DNA of 64,000 nt. It comes from JBEIGE01 sp040382055. Its GTDB lineage: Bacteria; Pseudomonadota; Gammaproteobacteria; Burkholderiales; Burkholderiaceae_C. The notes under the pieces were generated by a model. It was not told where the DNA came from. It was given only the letters and a program-made list of their open reading frames with translations, and made no database searches. Numbering within the stretch: position 1 is the first letter of the stretch; every line of letters begins with the position of its first letter. A program made the translations under genes and the position numbers. The stretch covers positions 1 to 64,000 of the forward strand of contig JBEIGE010000015.1 of assembly GCA_040382055.1 (NCBI GenBank), in the 5' to 3' direction. Shown here piece by piece: positions 25,552 through 33,355 of this stretch.

Positions 25552-25850
25552 GCCCTGACAACACGCCCGACAACACACCCACCCTCTTCATTGCCCGGAC
25601 CGAACCGGAGGGTCAGCAGTTTGACGCCTGGAGTAACCAGACGCTGCTCGACGCCATGGAACAGGGCTTGATTGTGTGGCCCAGTTCATGTCGCAGCGGC
25701 AACTGCAGAACCTGCATCGGCCAACTTGCCAGCGGATCAATCCGGTATGCCATGGATTGGCCGGGGCTGAGCGCAGAAGAGAAAGCCGAAGGCTACGTTT
25801 TGCCCTGCGTAGCCTACCCTTGCACTGACGTGGTTCTGCGCAGCGAATAA
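25548..25850 (+). CDS. 2Fe-2S ferredoxin (plant type)
   Basis: This 100-residue ferredoxin has a C-x4-C-x2-C cluster site (SCRSGNCRTCIG) and a distant fourth Cys (YVLPCVAYP). No signal peptide is present, so it is cytoplasmic, unlike the three exported proteins upstream. ATG 25548 overlaps the peroxidase stop (ATGA), implying translational coupling. The redox partner is unknown. Confidence 0.85.
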   Translation: MSPDNTPDNTPTLFIARTEPEGQQFDAWSNQTLLDAMEQGLIVWPSSCRSGNCRTCIGQLASGSIRYAMDWPGLSAEEKAEGYVLPCVAYPCTDVVLRSE

Positions 25851-25863
25851 ATCCGCGTAACGC

Positions 25864-26778
25864 TCAGGCATTAAAAGTGCCGGAGAGGAGTTCGGGCAAT
25901 CGCTGCGCTTTGAACTTGAAACCGCAAGCCTGGGCATGGCCGCCGCCGCCCATGCTCTCGGCCAGTGCAATGCAGTCAAAGTTGCGTTGTGAACGAAGCC
26001 CCGCCTTGATGACCCCATCGGGGCTGGCACTCCACATCAAGGCAAAGGTACCGCTCTTTTGAGAGAGCATGTCGCCCACCAGGCTGTGAAATGCCCCGGG
26101 CGCATTGACCATCAGGCCTGGCTGCCCATTGAACACAATGGCCTGGGCGTTTTCAGCAATATCACTGGCCAGTTTGATGAATTTTTCATCCATGGCCCGG
26201 CCTCGTGCCATGAACTGGTTGAGCTCGTCGGGGGTGAATGCTGCAATTTGGGCCCAACGTGAAAAATCACAGACCTCCATGTCCAGCGCCGACAGAAAGG
26301 CGGCAGTTTGCGGGTATTGCCAAACCCAGATGTCGCGGTCTTCGACAAACTTCACAAGTTCCGGCAGTTCACGGCTGGGCCAGAAGAACTCCCAGGCCAG
26401 GCGCGCGCCAGACTTGTGCATATCAAAATGAACAACGCCGCAGCGGCAGCTGAAACCACTGAGTTTGTCTGCAGCGCTTTTGTGGTGGTCCAGCATGACC
26501 AGCTTGGCGGCCTGGGCATCAATGTCTGTGAGGATGTCAGCCGCAAAAGAAAAATCAAGGATGTAGACCGCACGGCCAGCAACAGCGGGCAAGTCAGCAA
26601 CAGTCTTGATGTCTCCATGGTCCAGGCCCAAAAACTCTGCCTGGCCCTCATAGAAAAGCCAGGCCGCCAAGGCCGCTGCGTAGCCATCGGGGCAGTTTCG
26701 TCCGTGGTAGAGGATCAGGGGTTGGGGGTCGGCTTTGTCAGGGGCAAACAGGAGTTGTAGCGGGAGTATGGTTTTCAT
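25864..26778 (-). CDS. DHH family phosphoesterase
   Basis: This 304-residue protein of the DHH/DHHA1 family has YHGRNCPDGYAAALAAW at about 22-38, YILDFSF, the name-giving MLDHHKS near 105, and a C-terminal DHHA1-type GGGGHAQACGF. Family members are nano-RNases, cyclic dinucleotide phosphodiesterases or exonucleases; the specific substrate is not evident. The N-terminal half has the CPDG variant seen in a subgroup found widely in proteobacteria. ATG 26778 is chosen over longer frames because the alignable fold starts soon after. It is convergent with the ferredoxin gene (13-base gap). Confidence 0.85.
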   Translation of the reverse strand: MKTILPLQLLFAPDKADPQPLILYHGRNCPDGYAAALAAWLFYEGQAEFLGLDHGDIKTVADLPAVAGRAVYILDFSFAADILTDIDAQAAKLVMLDHHKSAADKLSGFSCRCGVVHFDMHKSGARLAWEFFWPSRELPELVKFVEDRDIWVWQYPQTAAFLSALDMEVCDFSRWAQIAAFTPDELNQFMARGRAMDEKFIKLASDIAENAQAIVFNGQPGLMVNAPGAFHSLVGDMLSQKSGTFALMWSASPDGVIKAGLRSQRNFDCIALAESMGGGGHAQACGFKFKAQRLPELLSGTFNA

Positions 26779-26845
26779 GCAGTTTGATTGTGGCTTAACA
26801 TATTGGCTTGCATTTTCCCTCTCAACTTCACTCTGAAAGTTCATC

Positions 26846-26989
26846 ATGGCCAAAGGCGATCAAAAAAGTAACAAGATGGCAAAGAAACCCAAAAAAGACA
26901 CTTCGCCGCCGAAACCATCAGGCCCCTCAGACCGCCCGACACCACCCATCACCGCGGTTCTGCCACGCGGCAAGGACAAAAACAAATAA
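26846..26989 (+). CDS. Small Lys/Pro-rich protein (47 residues)
   Basis: The frame reads MAKGDQKSNKMAKKPKKDTS, continues with a Pro-rich middle and ends PRGKDKNK. It is short, very basic and likely disordered. I recall similar short MAKG...KKPK proteins annotated as hypothetical in Burkholderiales, so this is probably a real gene. It lies in the gap between the divergent DHH gene and the YlqF gene. Function unknown. Confidence 0.6.
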   Translation: MAKGDQKSNKMAKKPKKDTSPPKPSGPSDRPTPPITAVLPRGKDKNK

Positions 26990-27009
26990 TCTTCGCGTTT
27001 GCAAAGCCT

Positions 27010-27975
27010 TCAGTCCTCTGAAGGCGGCAATTTCGGTGGGCGCGGAATTTTTTTGAACCGGATCAAACGATCCAGTTCAATGGCGTCTTTTTTGATCTGT
27101 CGCTGCGCGTCCAGTTTTTCACCGTGGGCCAACCAATCGGCGAATTCCTCAGGTCGCTCCAGCGTGATCCTGCCCAGGATTCCCGAGCGCAGGTCGTGCA
27201 GAATAATTTCTGCCGCTTTCTGGCGATTGACCACGCCACGCGCCTGCAGTGCGCCGCGTTTTTTTCCTACTTCTTCCAGCAGGGCTTCTTCGCTCAATCC
27301 GGCCAGGGATTTGAGCTTGAATCGTGATTGCAGCTGCGCCTCGTAATGCGTCTGCAGATACATCAATAGCTCCAGGGCAACCTCTTCTTCATTGAAGGCA
27401 TTTCGGCCGATGGCACCACTGGCCGCCAGGTTGTAGCCGCTCTTGGCCACGATGATGCGCGGCCACAGCATGCCGGGCGTATCAAAGAGGTAAAAGTCGT
27501 CTGCCAAGGCAATGCGCTGCTCCAGCTTGGTAATGCCCGCCTCATCGCCGGTTTTGGCCGCACGCTTGCCAACCAGGGTATTGATCAGGGTCGATTTGCC
27601 CACGTTCGGAATACCGCATATCAGCACCCGCATGGGCTTGGACATGCCACCCCGGTTGGGTGCCAGGGTTCGGCAAGCGCTGATCAGCGCTTTGGCAGGG
27701 GCGGTCATGCCGGAGTCCAGTGCAACCGCTTGCACGCCTGGCAAGGCATTGAAATGCGCCAGCCACAGCGCTGTGACAGCCGGGTCGGCCAGGTCCTGTT
27801 TGTTCAACACCTTGAGCGTCGGTTTACCGGCGGTCAGCTGCGCCAGCATGGGGTTGGCGCTGGAACCCGGCAAACGGGCGTCAAGCATTTCAATCACGAC
27901 ATCAATGTTTTTGATGCGCTCCTGAATTGCCTTTTGGGTCAAGTGCATATGACCCGGGAACCATTGGATTGCCAT
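27010..27975 (-). CDS. Ribosome biogenesis GTPase YlqF/RbgA family
   Basis: This 321-residue circularly permuted GTPase has its motifs in the order LNKQDLAD (G4) first, then GIPNVGKSTLIN (G1), and DTPGMLWP (G3). It starts with IQWFPGHMHLTQK, the YlqF signature. The family promotes late steps of 50S subunit assembly. A helical C-terminal domain (ARGVVNRQKAAEIILHDLRSGILG) contacts rRNA in characterised members. Length is normal. It converges with the small basic protein gene, 20 bases apart. Confidence 0.93.
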   Translation of the reverse strand: MAIQWFPGHMHLTQKAIQERIKNIDVVIEMLDARLPGSSANPMLAQLTAGKPTLKVLNKQDLADPAVTALWLAHFNALPGVQAVALDSGMTAPAKALISACRTLAPNRGGMSKPMRVLICGIPNVGKSTLINTLVGKRAAKTGDEAGITKLEQRIALADDFYLFDTPGMLWPRIIVAKSGYNLAASGAIGRNAFNEEEVALELLMYLQTHYEAQLQSRFKLKSLAGLSEEALLEEVGKKRGALQARGVVNRQKAAEIILHDLRSGILGRITLERPEEFADWLAHGEKLDAQRQIKKDAIELDRLIRFKKIPRPPKLPPSED

Positions 27976-28017
27976 AAATTTTTACGCTTTGCCCCAGTCT
28001 AAGGCTTGCATCCGATA

Positions 28018-28248
28018 ATGATGCGGATGAAAAAAGAAACTGATCTGTTGATCAAAGGCCTGTTGATTGCAGGTCTTGGCCTGTGCATTTTGCTGGGGCC
28101 ACAGTTCATGGCAGACCCCGCGTTTCGAAGCATCGTTGCCGATTCCTACCTGGTGGGCTGGTTTGCATTGCTGCTCGGGGCTGTTTTCATCGCCCAGTTT
28201 GGCGCAAGACGCTGGAAACAATCCAGGCAGGACAAGCAGCTTCGGTAG
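28018..28248 (+). CDS. Small two-helix membrane protein
   Basis: This is a 76-residue protein with two hydrophobic segments (LIKGLLIAGLGLCILLGPQF and VGWFALLLGAVFIAQFGA) and a basic C-terminus (RRWKQSRQDKQLR). No named family is recognised. Three nearby ATG codons (28018, 28021, 28027) could start it; all give the same mature topology. It is divergent from the YlqF gene. Confidence 0.6.
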   Translation: MMRMKKETDLLIKGLLIAGLGLCILLGPQFMADPAFRSIVADSYLVGWFALLLGAVFIAQFGARRWKQSRQDKQLR

Positions 28249-28258
28249 TTTGGCGCGG

Positions 28259-29173
28259 CTAACCCTTGTGGATCATTGCCTGGGCTCTTGAAAATTCATG
28301 GGTCCCTTGGGCTGAGCCGTTTGCAGGAACCATGTCATCTGTCCGGTCAGTCACCTGCCCCAACGCAGCGGCCAGACGATCATCAGCGCCTTCTTGGCTA
28401 CCGATCCAGGCACCTTGCGTCAGGGTGATGTGTGCTGCTTCAACGCTGCCAGCACCGGCACACAGCGTCGTTCGTGTAGGTGCCTGCTCACTGGCCAGGA
28501 CCAGCATGGCCGGTACGACAGCCTTGGGATCAAGCGCGTCCAGTACAGCTTGCGGCATCAGACCTTCGGTCATGCGGGTAGCTGCTGTGGGGGCCAGGCA
28601 GTTGACATGGATGTTGTTCTTGGCCCCCTCAATGGCCAGTGTTTGCATCAGCCCGACCAGGGCCATCTTGGCAGCCCCATAGTTGGACTGACCGTAATTT
28701 CCATACAGCCCTGAGGACGAGGTGGTCATGACAATGCGGCCATATTGCCGGGCGGTCATGTGGGGCCAGACCGCCTTGCAACAGTGCACCGCCCCCATCA
28801 GGTGTACGTCCAGCACCAGCCGGAAGTCATCAAGATCCATCTTGGCAAAGGTTTTGTCACGCAAGATTCCCGCGTTGTTCACCAGAATATCGACGCGACC
28901 CCAAGTGTCTACCGCCTGCTGCACCATGGCCTGGACCGCTGCAAAGTCGGTCACCGAAGCGCCATTGGCCATGGCTTGGCCACCCGCTGAAATAATTTCA
29001 TCAACCACGGCCTGCGCCGCCAAAACAGTGCCGCCGGAGCCATCACGGTTGCTGCCCAGGTCATTGACCAGAACCCGCGCACCCCGCGCCGCCAGAGCCA
29101 GTGCATGTTGCCTGCCCAAACCGCCCCCCGCACCCGTGACTATGGCTACCCGGCCTTCGAAATCAATGCTCAT
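28259..29173 (-). CDS. Short-chain dehydrogenase/reductase (MFE-2-like)
   Basis: This 304-residue SDR has the cofactor loop TGAGGGLGRQHA, NDLG, VNNAGIL and the catalytic YGAAK (Ser in TSSSGLYG). The long C-terminal part after residue 210 and the opening SIDFEGRVAIVTGAGGGLGR resemble the 3-hydroxyacyl-CoA dehydrogenase module of multifunctional beta-oxidation enzymes. A role in fatty-acid or steroid-chain degradation is likely. It is divergent from the NUDIX gene, with a possible operator in between. It converges with the small membrane protein gene. Confidence 0.88.
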   Translation of the reverse strand: MSIDFEGRVAIVTGAGGGLGRQHALALAARGARVLVNDLGSNRDGSGGTVLAAQAVVDEIISAGGQAMANGASVTDFAAVQAMVQQAVDTWGRVDILVNNAGILRDKTFAKMDLDDFRLVLDVHLMGAVHCCKAVWPHMTARQYGRIVMTTSSSGLYGNYGQSNYGAAKMALVGLMQTLAIEGAKNNIHVNCLAPTAATRMTEGLMPQAVLDALDPKAVVPAMLVLASEQAPTRTTLCAGAGSVEAAHITLTQGAWIGSQEGADDRLAAALGQVTDRTDDMVPANGSAQGTHEFSRAQAMIHKG

Positions 29174-29212
29174 CTGTGATCCTCTGTTAATCTTGGTCGA
29201 AACTCATCCGTG

Positions 29213-29248
29213 ACAGTACGCACCGCAACGACTTACAGCGCGTACTGT
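29213..29248. promoter_or_regulatory. Inverted repeat between the SDR and NUDIX genes, possible operator
   Basis: Nine-base arms acagtacgc (29213-29221) and gcgtactgt (29240-29248) are exact reverse complements, 18 bases apart. The right part also contains TACAG-N6-CTGTA (29234-29249), the form of a TetR-type operator. It lies in the 122-base divergent intergenic region, so one regulator could control both genes. No regulator gene is adjacent. Confidence 0.45.
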
Positions 29249-29295
29249 AATAGAGTGCAGCAAGCTTATTCCACAACAATTCAAGCCTTCCCAAC

Positions 29296-30171
29296 ATGGA
29301 AATCAATAACGAGATTCTGACGATGCCCGCACGAGCGGCTGCAACCGTGGTCATCCTCAGAGACGCGGCGCAGGGGCTGGAAGTCTTTCTGATCAAGCGC
29401 CACTCGCTCTCCGATGTGCTGGGAGGTGCCTATGTATTTCCCGGCGGCAAGGTAGACGCCCTGGATTCACAGCTCAATGCGCAGCAGTTTCTGGATCAGA
29501 CGCCCGAGGCGCTTCACCTGGCCCTCAATGAGGGCGATATTGATACCAGTACGGCTAGCAGCCTGTATGTGGCGGCCGTGCGCGAGGCCTTTGAAGAGTC
29601 CGGCGTGCTGTTCGCCAGCGGCGCAAGCGCTTCTGTCACCGAGAAAGCCCTTGACCTGTTGAAAGCCGGGCAGAGTTTTTCCCAGGTTCTCCACGCGCTG
29701 GAACTCAAACTTGACACCCGGCAGCTGACCCCCTGGTCACGATGGATCACGCCCAAGCTGGCCTCGGTTTCCAAAAAGCGCTTTGACACCCGTTTTTTTG
29801 TTGCCGCTGTGCCTCAGCACCAGACGGCCCGGCATGACAACCATGAAGCAACCGAAGGGGTGTGGCTCACGCCGCAAGCAGCACTGGCGCAGTACTGGGA
29901 GGGACAAATTGAACTGGCTCCGCCTCAAATCATGAGCTTGTCGCATTTGGCGCGCCATCCATCGACCCACAGCGTGATGACCCAAGCCCGCTCCCGCCCC
30001 CCACCGGTCATCGAGCCCGAGCCCTTTGACCTGGACGGTGTGCGCGTGATTTGTTACCCGGGGGATGCCAACCACAGTGTGTTTGAGCGGGCCCTGCCCG
30101 GCCCGACCCGCTTGCAGTACCAGAACAAACGCTTTGAGCCTGTCGGGGGACTGTCAGCCTTGCTGGAGTGA
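29296..30171 (+). CDS. NUDIX hydrolase family protein
   Basis: This 291-residue protein contains a NUDIX fold: AATVVILRDAAQGLEVFLIKRHS, VFPGGKVD, and the REAFEESGVLFA part of the Nudix box near residue 100. An insert separates the first glycine from the REx2EE part, as in the NUDT19-like long members that hydrolyse CoA and acyl-CoA derivatives. The neighbouring acyl-CoA-type SDR supports such a substrate, but this is inferred. It converges with the 30.2-37.2 kb operon. Confidence 0.82.
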   Translation: MEINNEILTMPARAAATVVILRDAAQGLEVFLIKRHSLSDVLGGAYVFPGGKVDALDSQLNAQQFLDQTPEALHLALNEGDIDTSTASSLYVAAVREAFEESGVLFASGASASVTEKALDLLKAGQSFSQVLHALELKLDTRQLTPWSRWITPKLASVSKKRFDTRFFVAAVPQHQTARHDNHEATEGVWLTPQAALAQYWEGQIELAPPQIMSLSHLARHPSTHSVMTQARSRPPPVIEPEPFDLDGVRVICYPGDANHSVFERALPGPTRLQYQNKRFEPVGGLSALLE

Positions 30172-30187
30172 GCACGCTGCGGCGTGC
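30172..30187. terminator. Hairpin between convergent NUDIX and NTF2-like genes
   Basis: Arms gcacgc and gcgtgc flank a 4-base loop immediately after the NUDIX stop and just before the stop of the opposing gene. No T-run follows, so this is a candidate bidirectional stop signal only. Confidence 0.35.
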
Positions 30188-30189
30188 AT

Positions 30190-30618
30190 TCAGCTGTTGG
30201 CTCTTTTTTTGAGCCAGCGCATCAGCCCACCCACCACGGGCAATTTTTCGTACAGCTCCTCTGCCGCGTCCCAGTAATCACGGTGGAATTCAATGCGGCC
30301 ATCGCTGGCCAGTTTGAGATGCGTGGTGCCGCGAATCACCTGGTCTCGCGCGGGGCTGTACGCTTTGAAGCGGAATTTGAAATCCCAGGTCAGGAAACAC
30401 GCATTGCCATCCACCACGCGAGCGGTCACCACAAAATGCGGCGACTCCAGCGCGACATACATATGGCGAAAAATGCGCTGAATGTCATCCAGGCCCTTGA
30501 CCTCATTAAAGGGGTCCTTGAAGTAAGCGTCCGAGGTGTAGAACTCGCCAAAGCGGTTCACGCTCTCAGGGCTGAGTCCTTCGAAAAAATCAATGATGCG
30601 GGTAAAGGCTTCGCTCAT
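30190..30618 (-). CDS. NTF2-like (SnoaL-fold) protein, end of the lipid-modification operon
   Basis: This 142-residue protein has the cone-shaped NTF2-like pattern: RIIDFFEGLSPESVNRFGEFYTSDAYFKDPFNEVKGLDDIQRIF, then HFVVTARVVDGNACFLTWDFKF. Members bind small hydrophobic ligands or act as isomerases. It overlaps the upstream SDR gene by 4 bases and is the last gene of the operon that begins at 37233. Its exact role is unknown; proteins of this type recur in similar CFA-centred clusters. Confidence 0.75.
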   Translation of the reverse strand: MSEAFTRIIDFFEGLSPESVNRFGEFYTSDAYFKDPFNEVKGLDDIQRIFRHMYVALESPHFVVTARVVDGNACFLTWDFKFRFKAYSPARDQVIRGTTHLKLASDGRIEFHRDYWDAAEELYEKLPVVGGLMRWLKKRANS

Positions 30619-31430
30619 AAGCCGGTGATCTTTCTGACAACAGGAAAATACCAGCGGTACGGCAGCAAGCGAAGAAGCTTGAGCCAGCGGGTAAAACGTT
30701 TGGGAAAGTGAATTTCAAAATCACCCTTGCCCCAACCCGCCAGAATTTCCGCGGCGGCTTGTTCGGGCTTGATCAGGGCAGGCATGGTGAACTTGTTTTG
30801 CGCGGTCAGGGGTGTCTCGACAAAACCCGGATTGATCACACTGACACCAATCTTGAGGTCGTGCAAATCCAGATACAGCGCCTCGGCAAGATTGATCAAT
30901 GCCGCCTTGGTCGGCCCATAAGCCAGGCTGTTGGGCAGCCCACGAAAACCCGCCACGCTGCTGACCAGGCTGATGTGCCCGGCCGACTGCCCGGGCTTAC
31001 GGGCAGCCTCGGACAGCAGGGACGGCAATACCGCATCCAACACATGCAGAGCGCCCACATAGTTGATGTTCTGGTGCTTGAGCATTTCAGCCAGACTGAA
31101 TTGGCTGGCCCTGATTTCCTTGTAATGACCTGCGCAGTACATCACCAGATCCATCGGGTGGCGCGCCAGAATTTGACTGGCTGCAGATTGAACCGCGCTG
31201 GCATCCGTCACATCCAGTGCCAGGGCTACGGACCTGGGCTGGCCCAGTGCATCCGAACCCGGATGCTCGGCAACCCAGGCATTGAGCAGGTCTGCATTTC
31301 TGGCAGACACATACACCGTCGCGCCCGCCGCATGCAAGGCGTTGGCGGTGGCCCGGCCAATGCCGCTGGAGGCACCAACCAGCCAGACCACTTTGCCCCC
31401 CCAGTCAGGGATTTTCGGGTTCAAAGACAT
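30615..31430 (-). CDS. Short-chain dehydrogenase/reductase
   Basis: This 271-residue classical SDR has VGASSGIGRATA, a MYCAGHY variant of the NNAG strand, SSVAGFRGLPN and the catalytic YGPTK. The C-terminus is basic and weakly hydrophobic (RWLKLLRLLPYRWYFP), suggesting membrane association. It starts 3 bases after the DUF3833 stop and overlaps the NTF2-like gene. Substrate is presumably a lipid or lipid-linked carbonyl, judged from its operon. Confidence 0.88.
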   Translation of the reverse strand: MSLNPKIPDWGGKVVWLVGASSGIGRATANALHAAGATVYVSARNADLLNAWVAEHPGSDALGQPRSVALALDVTDASAVQSAASQILARHPMDLVMYCAGHYKEIRASQFSLAEMLKHQNINYVGALHVLDAVLPSLLSEAARKPGQSAGHISLVSSVAGFRGLPNSLAYGPTKAALINLAEALYLDLHDLKIGVSVINPGFVETPLTAQNKFTMPALIKPEQAAAEILAGWGKGDFEIHFPKRFTRWLKLLRLLPYRWYFPVVRKITGL

Positions 31431-31433
31431 GGC

Positions 31434-31997
31434 TTAGCCCCGCTTGACAAACGTCAGGGTCACTTCACCGAGCCGAACCCCCCATTTGCTCATCGTGGCC
31501 TTGTTCAACATGACCTTGTCATTCATCAGGTACATCCAGTCATCAAAACGCACTTCAAAAATCCGTCCGTCCACCGGCAAACTCAGGGTGTACGTCCAAT
31601 AAAAGGCATTGCCGCGTTCTTCGCCCAACGCCTCGCCCACGACGTCGTCTGCCCGGCCTACGTAGAGCCCCTGGCCGCTGGGTCCAGGGCGGCGTTTGAG
31701 CCGCCAGATCCGCTTTTGCAGGGTGCCGTCAGAATAGACAAAGTCTTCATCCAGAACGCCCTCTTCCTGGCCGGGTGCACCTTGCCAGGTGCAACGCATC
31801 ACCACCGTAAAGCGCTTGACAACCATGCCGGATCTGTCGGTAAAGACACCATAGGCGTCTATGGTGCCGTTGAAATAGCTGCGCAAATCCAGCAATGGCT
31901 TCTCGGCAGCGTAGTCTGAAATGGTGTGGGATGCACAGCCTGACAAGGCTGTGGCACCCAGAGCAGGAATTGCAGCCAAAAGAAGACGTCGTTTCAT
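31434..31997 (-). CDS. DUF3833 family lipoprotein
   Basis: This 187-residue protein has a signal peptide and lipobox (ATALSGC), then the DUF3833 pattern LDLRSYFNGTIDAYGVFTDRSGMVVKRFTV and FDDWMYLMNDKVMLNKATMSKWG. It is a predicted outer-membrane or periplasmic lipoprotein of calycin-like fold. ATG 31997 is chosen because AAAGG lies upstream and the signal peptide starts there; the longer frame overlaps the MFS gene. Function unknown, but it recurs in this type of operon. Confidence 0.85.
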   Translation of the reverse strand: MKRRLLLAAIPALGATALSGCASHTISDYAAEKPLLDLRSYFNGTIDAYGVFTDRSGMVVKRFTVVMRCTWQGAPGQEEGVLDEDFVYSDGTLQKRIWRLKRRPGPSGQGLYVGRADDVVGEALGEERGNAFYWTYTLSLPVDGRIFEVRFDDWMYLMNDKVMLNKATMSKWGVRLGEVTLTFVKRG

Positions 31998-32001
31998 GGT
32001 T

Positions 32002-33300
32002 TTACCTTTCAGGTATGAATGATTGGGGCGTATCGGGAGGTCGCTGCACAACGAAGAAAAATAGAGCTGCGGCTGCCAGCAACTTCAACACACAAGGTAT
32101 GACACAGTAGGCGAGTGTCAAGGCCGTCAGGGCCTGCGCGGTTTGTGCGCCTGGTGAATAGCCAAAAAAACTGAGTGCCGGAAGCGCCACCCCGGCAGCC
32201 AATGCCAGATTGAGCTTGGTGGCAAAGTTCCACCAGCCAAAGTAGGCACCCTGGGCCTGGCCCATGTCACCCGCCCGTGAAATCACCCCGGCCAAGATGG
32301 CACCGGGTAACGCCAGGTCAGCGCCCATGGCAAATCCCGACAGCACACAAATCAGGAAAAATTCGGCTGTGTCCCCGGCGACCAGTTGGCTGGCCCAGAC
32401 AAACACCAGTATGGATAACACCATGCCGTACAGCCAGGTTTTCGCCAGGCCGATTCGAGCCACAACTTTGAGCCAGGCAGGCATGGAGAATGCCGCGCAC
32501 AAAAAGAAGACGCCCAGAAAAAGCGGTTCTGTCTCTTTGCTGGCAGCCAACCGGTCCTGAATGAAAAAAAGCACCAAGGTGGCTGGAATCGCGCTGGCAA
32601 TGCCGTTGATCATGAAAATGGCCAGCAAACGCCGGAATTCTGGCCGCTTGAAAGGAAGCCACACCGCTACCGGCTGCAATGCCTGCAGGTGTTTCGCCGT
32701 CACCAACGGGCGAGGGGCGCGATGCCAGGCCAGCAAACCCGCGAACAGCGAGAGCCAGAACAGCGCCACCATGGCCGGCAAGCCCAGCAACACGGGTGAC
32801 ACCGAGGCGAGCACAACGCCCAACAGCCCCAACCCTTCGCGCCAGGCAACCAGGTGGCTTTGACGCAAATCGCCCCCACCGAGCAGCGCGCCCCAGGATT
32901 GATGGGCCAGCGTGACAGCGCTGAAAGCAGCATAGGTCAGCATTAAAAAGACGGCTGCCCATCCCAGCAACAAATCAGGTTCGCGCGTTTGAGGGAAAAA
33001 GAGTGCAAGAAAGCCCAGCGCCAGCAAGCCCGATCCAAAGGCTGCAAAACGCAGCACCGAAGCAGTGGAGTCTTGATACAGCCGGTCCGTCCAGCGACCC
33101 AGTACAGGATCGATCAAGGCGTCAAGCAGGCGCGTCACCAACAAAACCAGGCCTAGCGCAGCCAAGGGCACACCAAATTCGCGCGCGTAGTAATTGGGCA
33201 GGATCACATACAAAGGCAGGGCGACAAATGCCAAGGGCAGACCCATGAGCCCATACTTCAGACCATGACGCCAACCGATTCGTTCAGGCTCTGTGGGCAT
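32002..33300 (-). CDS. MFS transporter (GPH/MelB-like)
   Basis: This 432-residue protein has about twelve hydrophobic helices, opening with YGLMGLPLAFVALPLYVILPNYYAREFG. The cytoplasmic loop motif DPVLGRWTDR near residue 65 is typical of the glycoside-pentoside-hexuronide/MFS_2 group. Transporters of this group in CFA-type clusters have no proven substrate and may act on lipids. It starts 55 bases after the chalcone-isomerase-like stop and ends 4 bases before the DUF3833 start. Confidence 0.88.
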   Translation of the reverse strand: MPTEPERIGWRHGLKYGLMGLPLAFVALPLYVILPNYYAREFGVPLAALGLVLLVTRLLDALIDPVLGRWTDRLYQDSTASVLRFAAFGSGLLALGFLALFFPQTREPDLLLGWAAVFLMLTYAAFSAVTLAHQSWGALLGGGDLRQSHLVAWREGLGLLGVVLASVSPVLLGLPAMVALFWLSLFAGLLAWHRAPRPLVTAKHLQALQPVAVWLPFKRPEFRRLLAIFMINGIASAIPATLVLFFIQDRLAASKETEPLFLGVFFLCAAFSMPAWLKVVARIGLAKTWLYGMVLSILVFVWASQLVAGDTAEFFLICVLSGFAMGADLALPGAILAGVISRAGDMGQAQGAYFGWWNFATKLNLALAAGVALPALSFFGYSPGAQTAQALTALTLAYCVIPCVLKLLAAAALFFFVVQRPPDTPQSFIPER

Positions 33301-33355
33301 AGTTCAGAGGACGTGGGGGGTAACGAGGCTGCCCAAGCTGCGGTCTTCAGACTGC

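Noticed and set aside
30708..31919. 403-residue plus-strand frame
   Set aside because: Antisense to the SDR and DUF3833 genes of the CFA operon.
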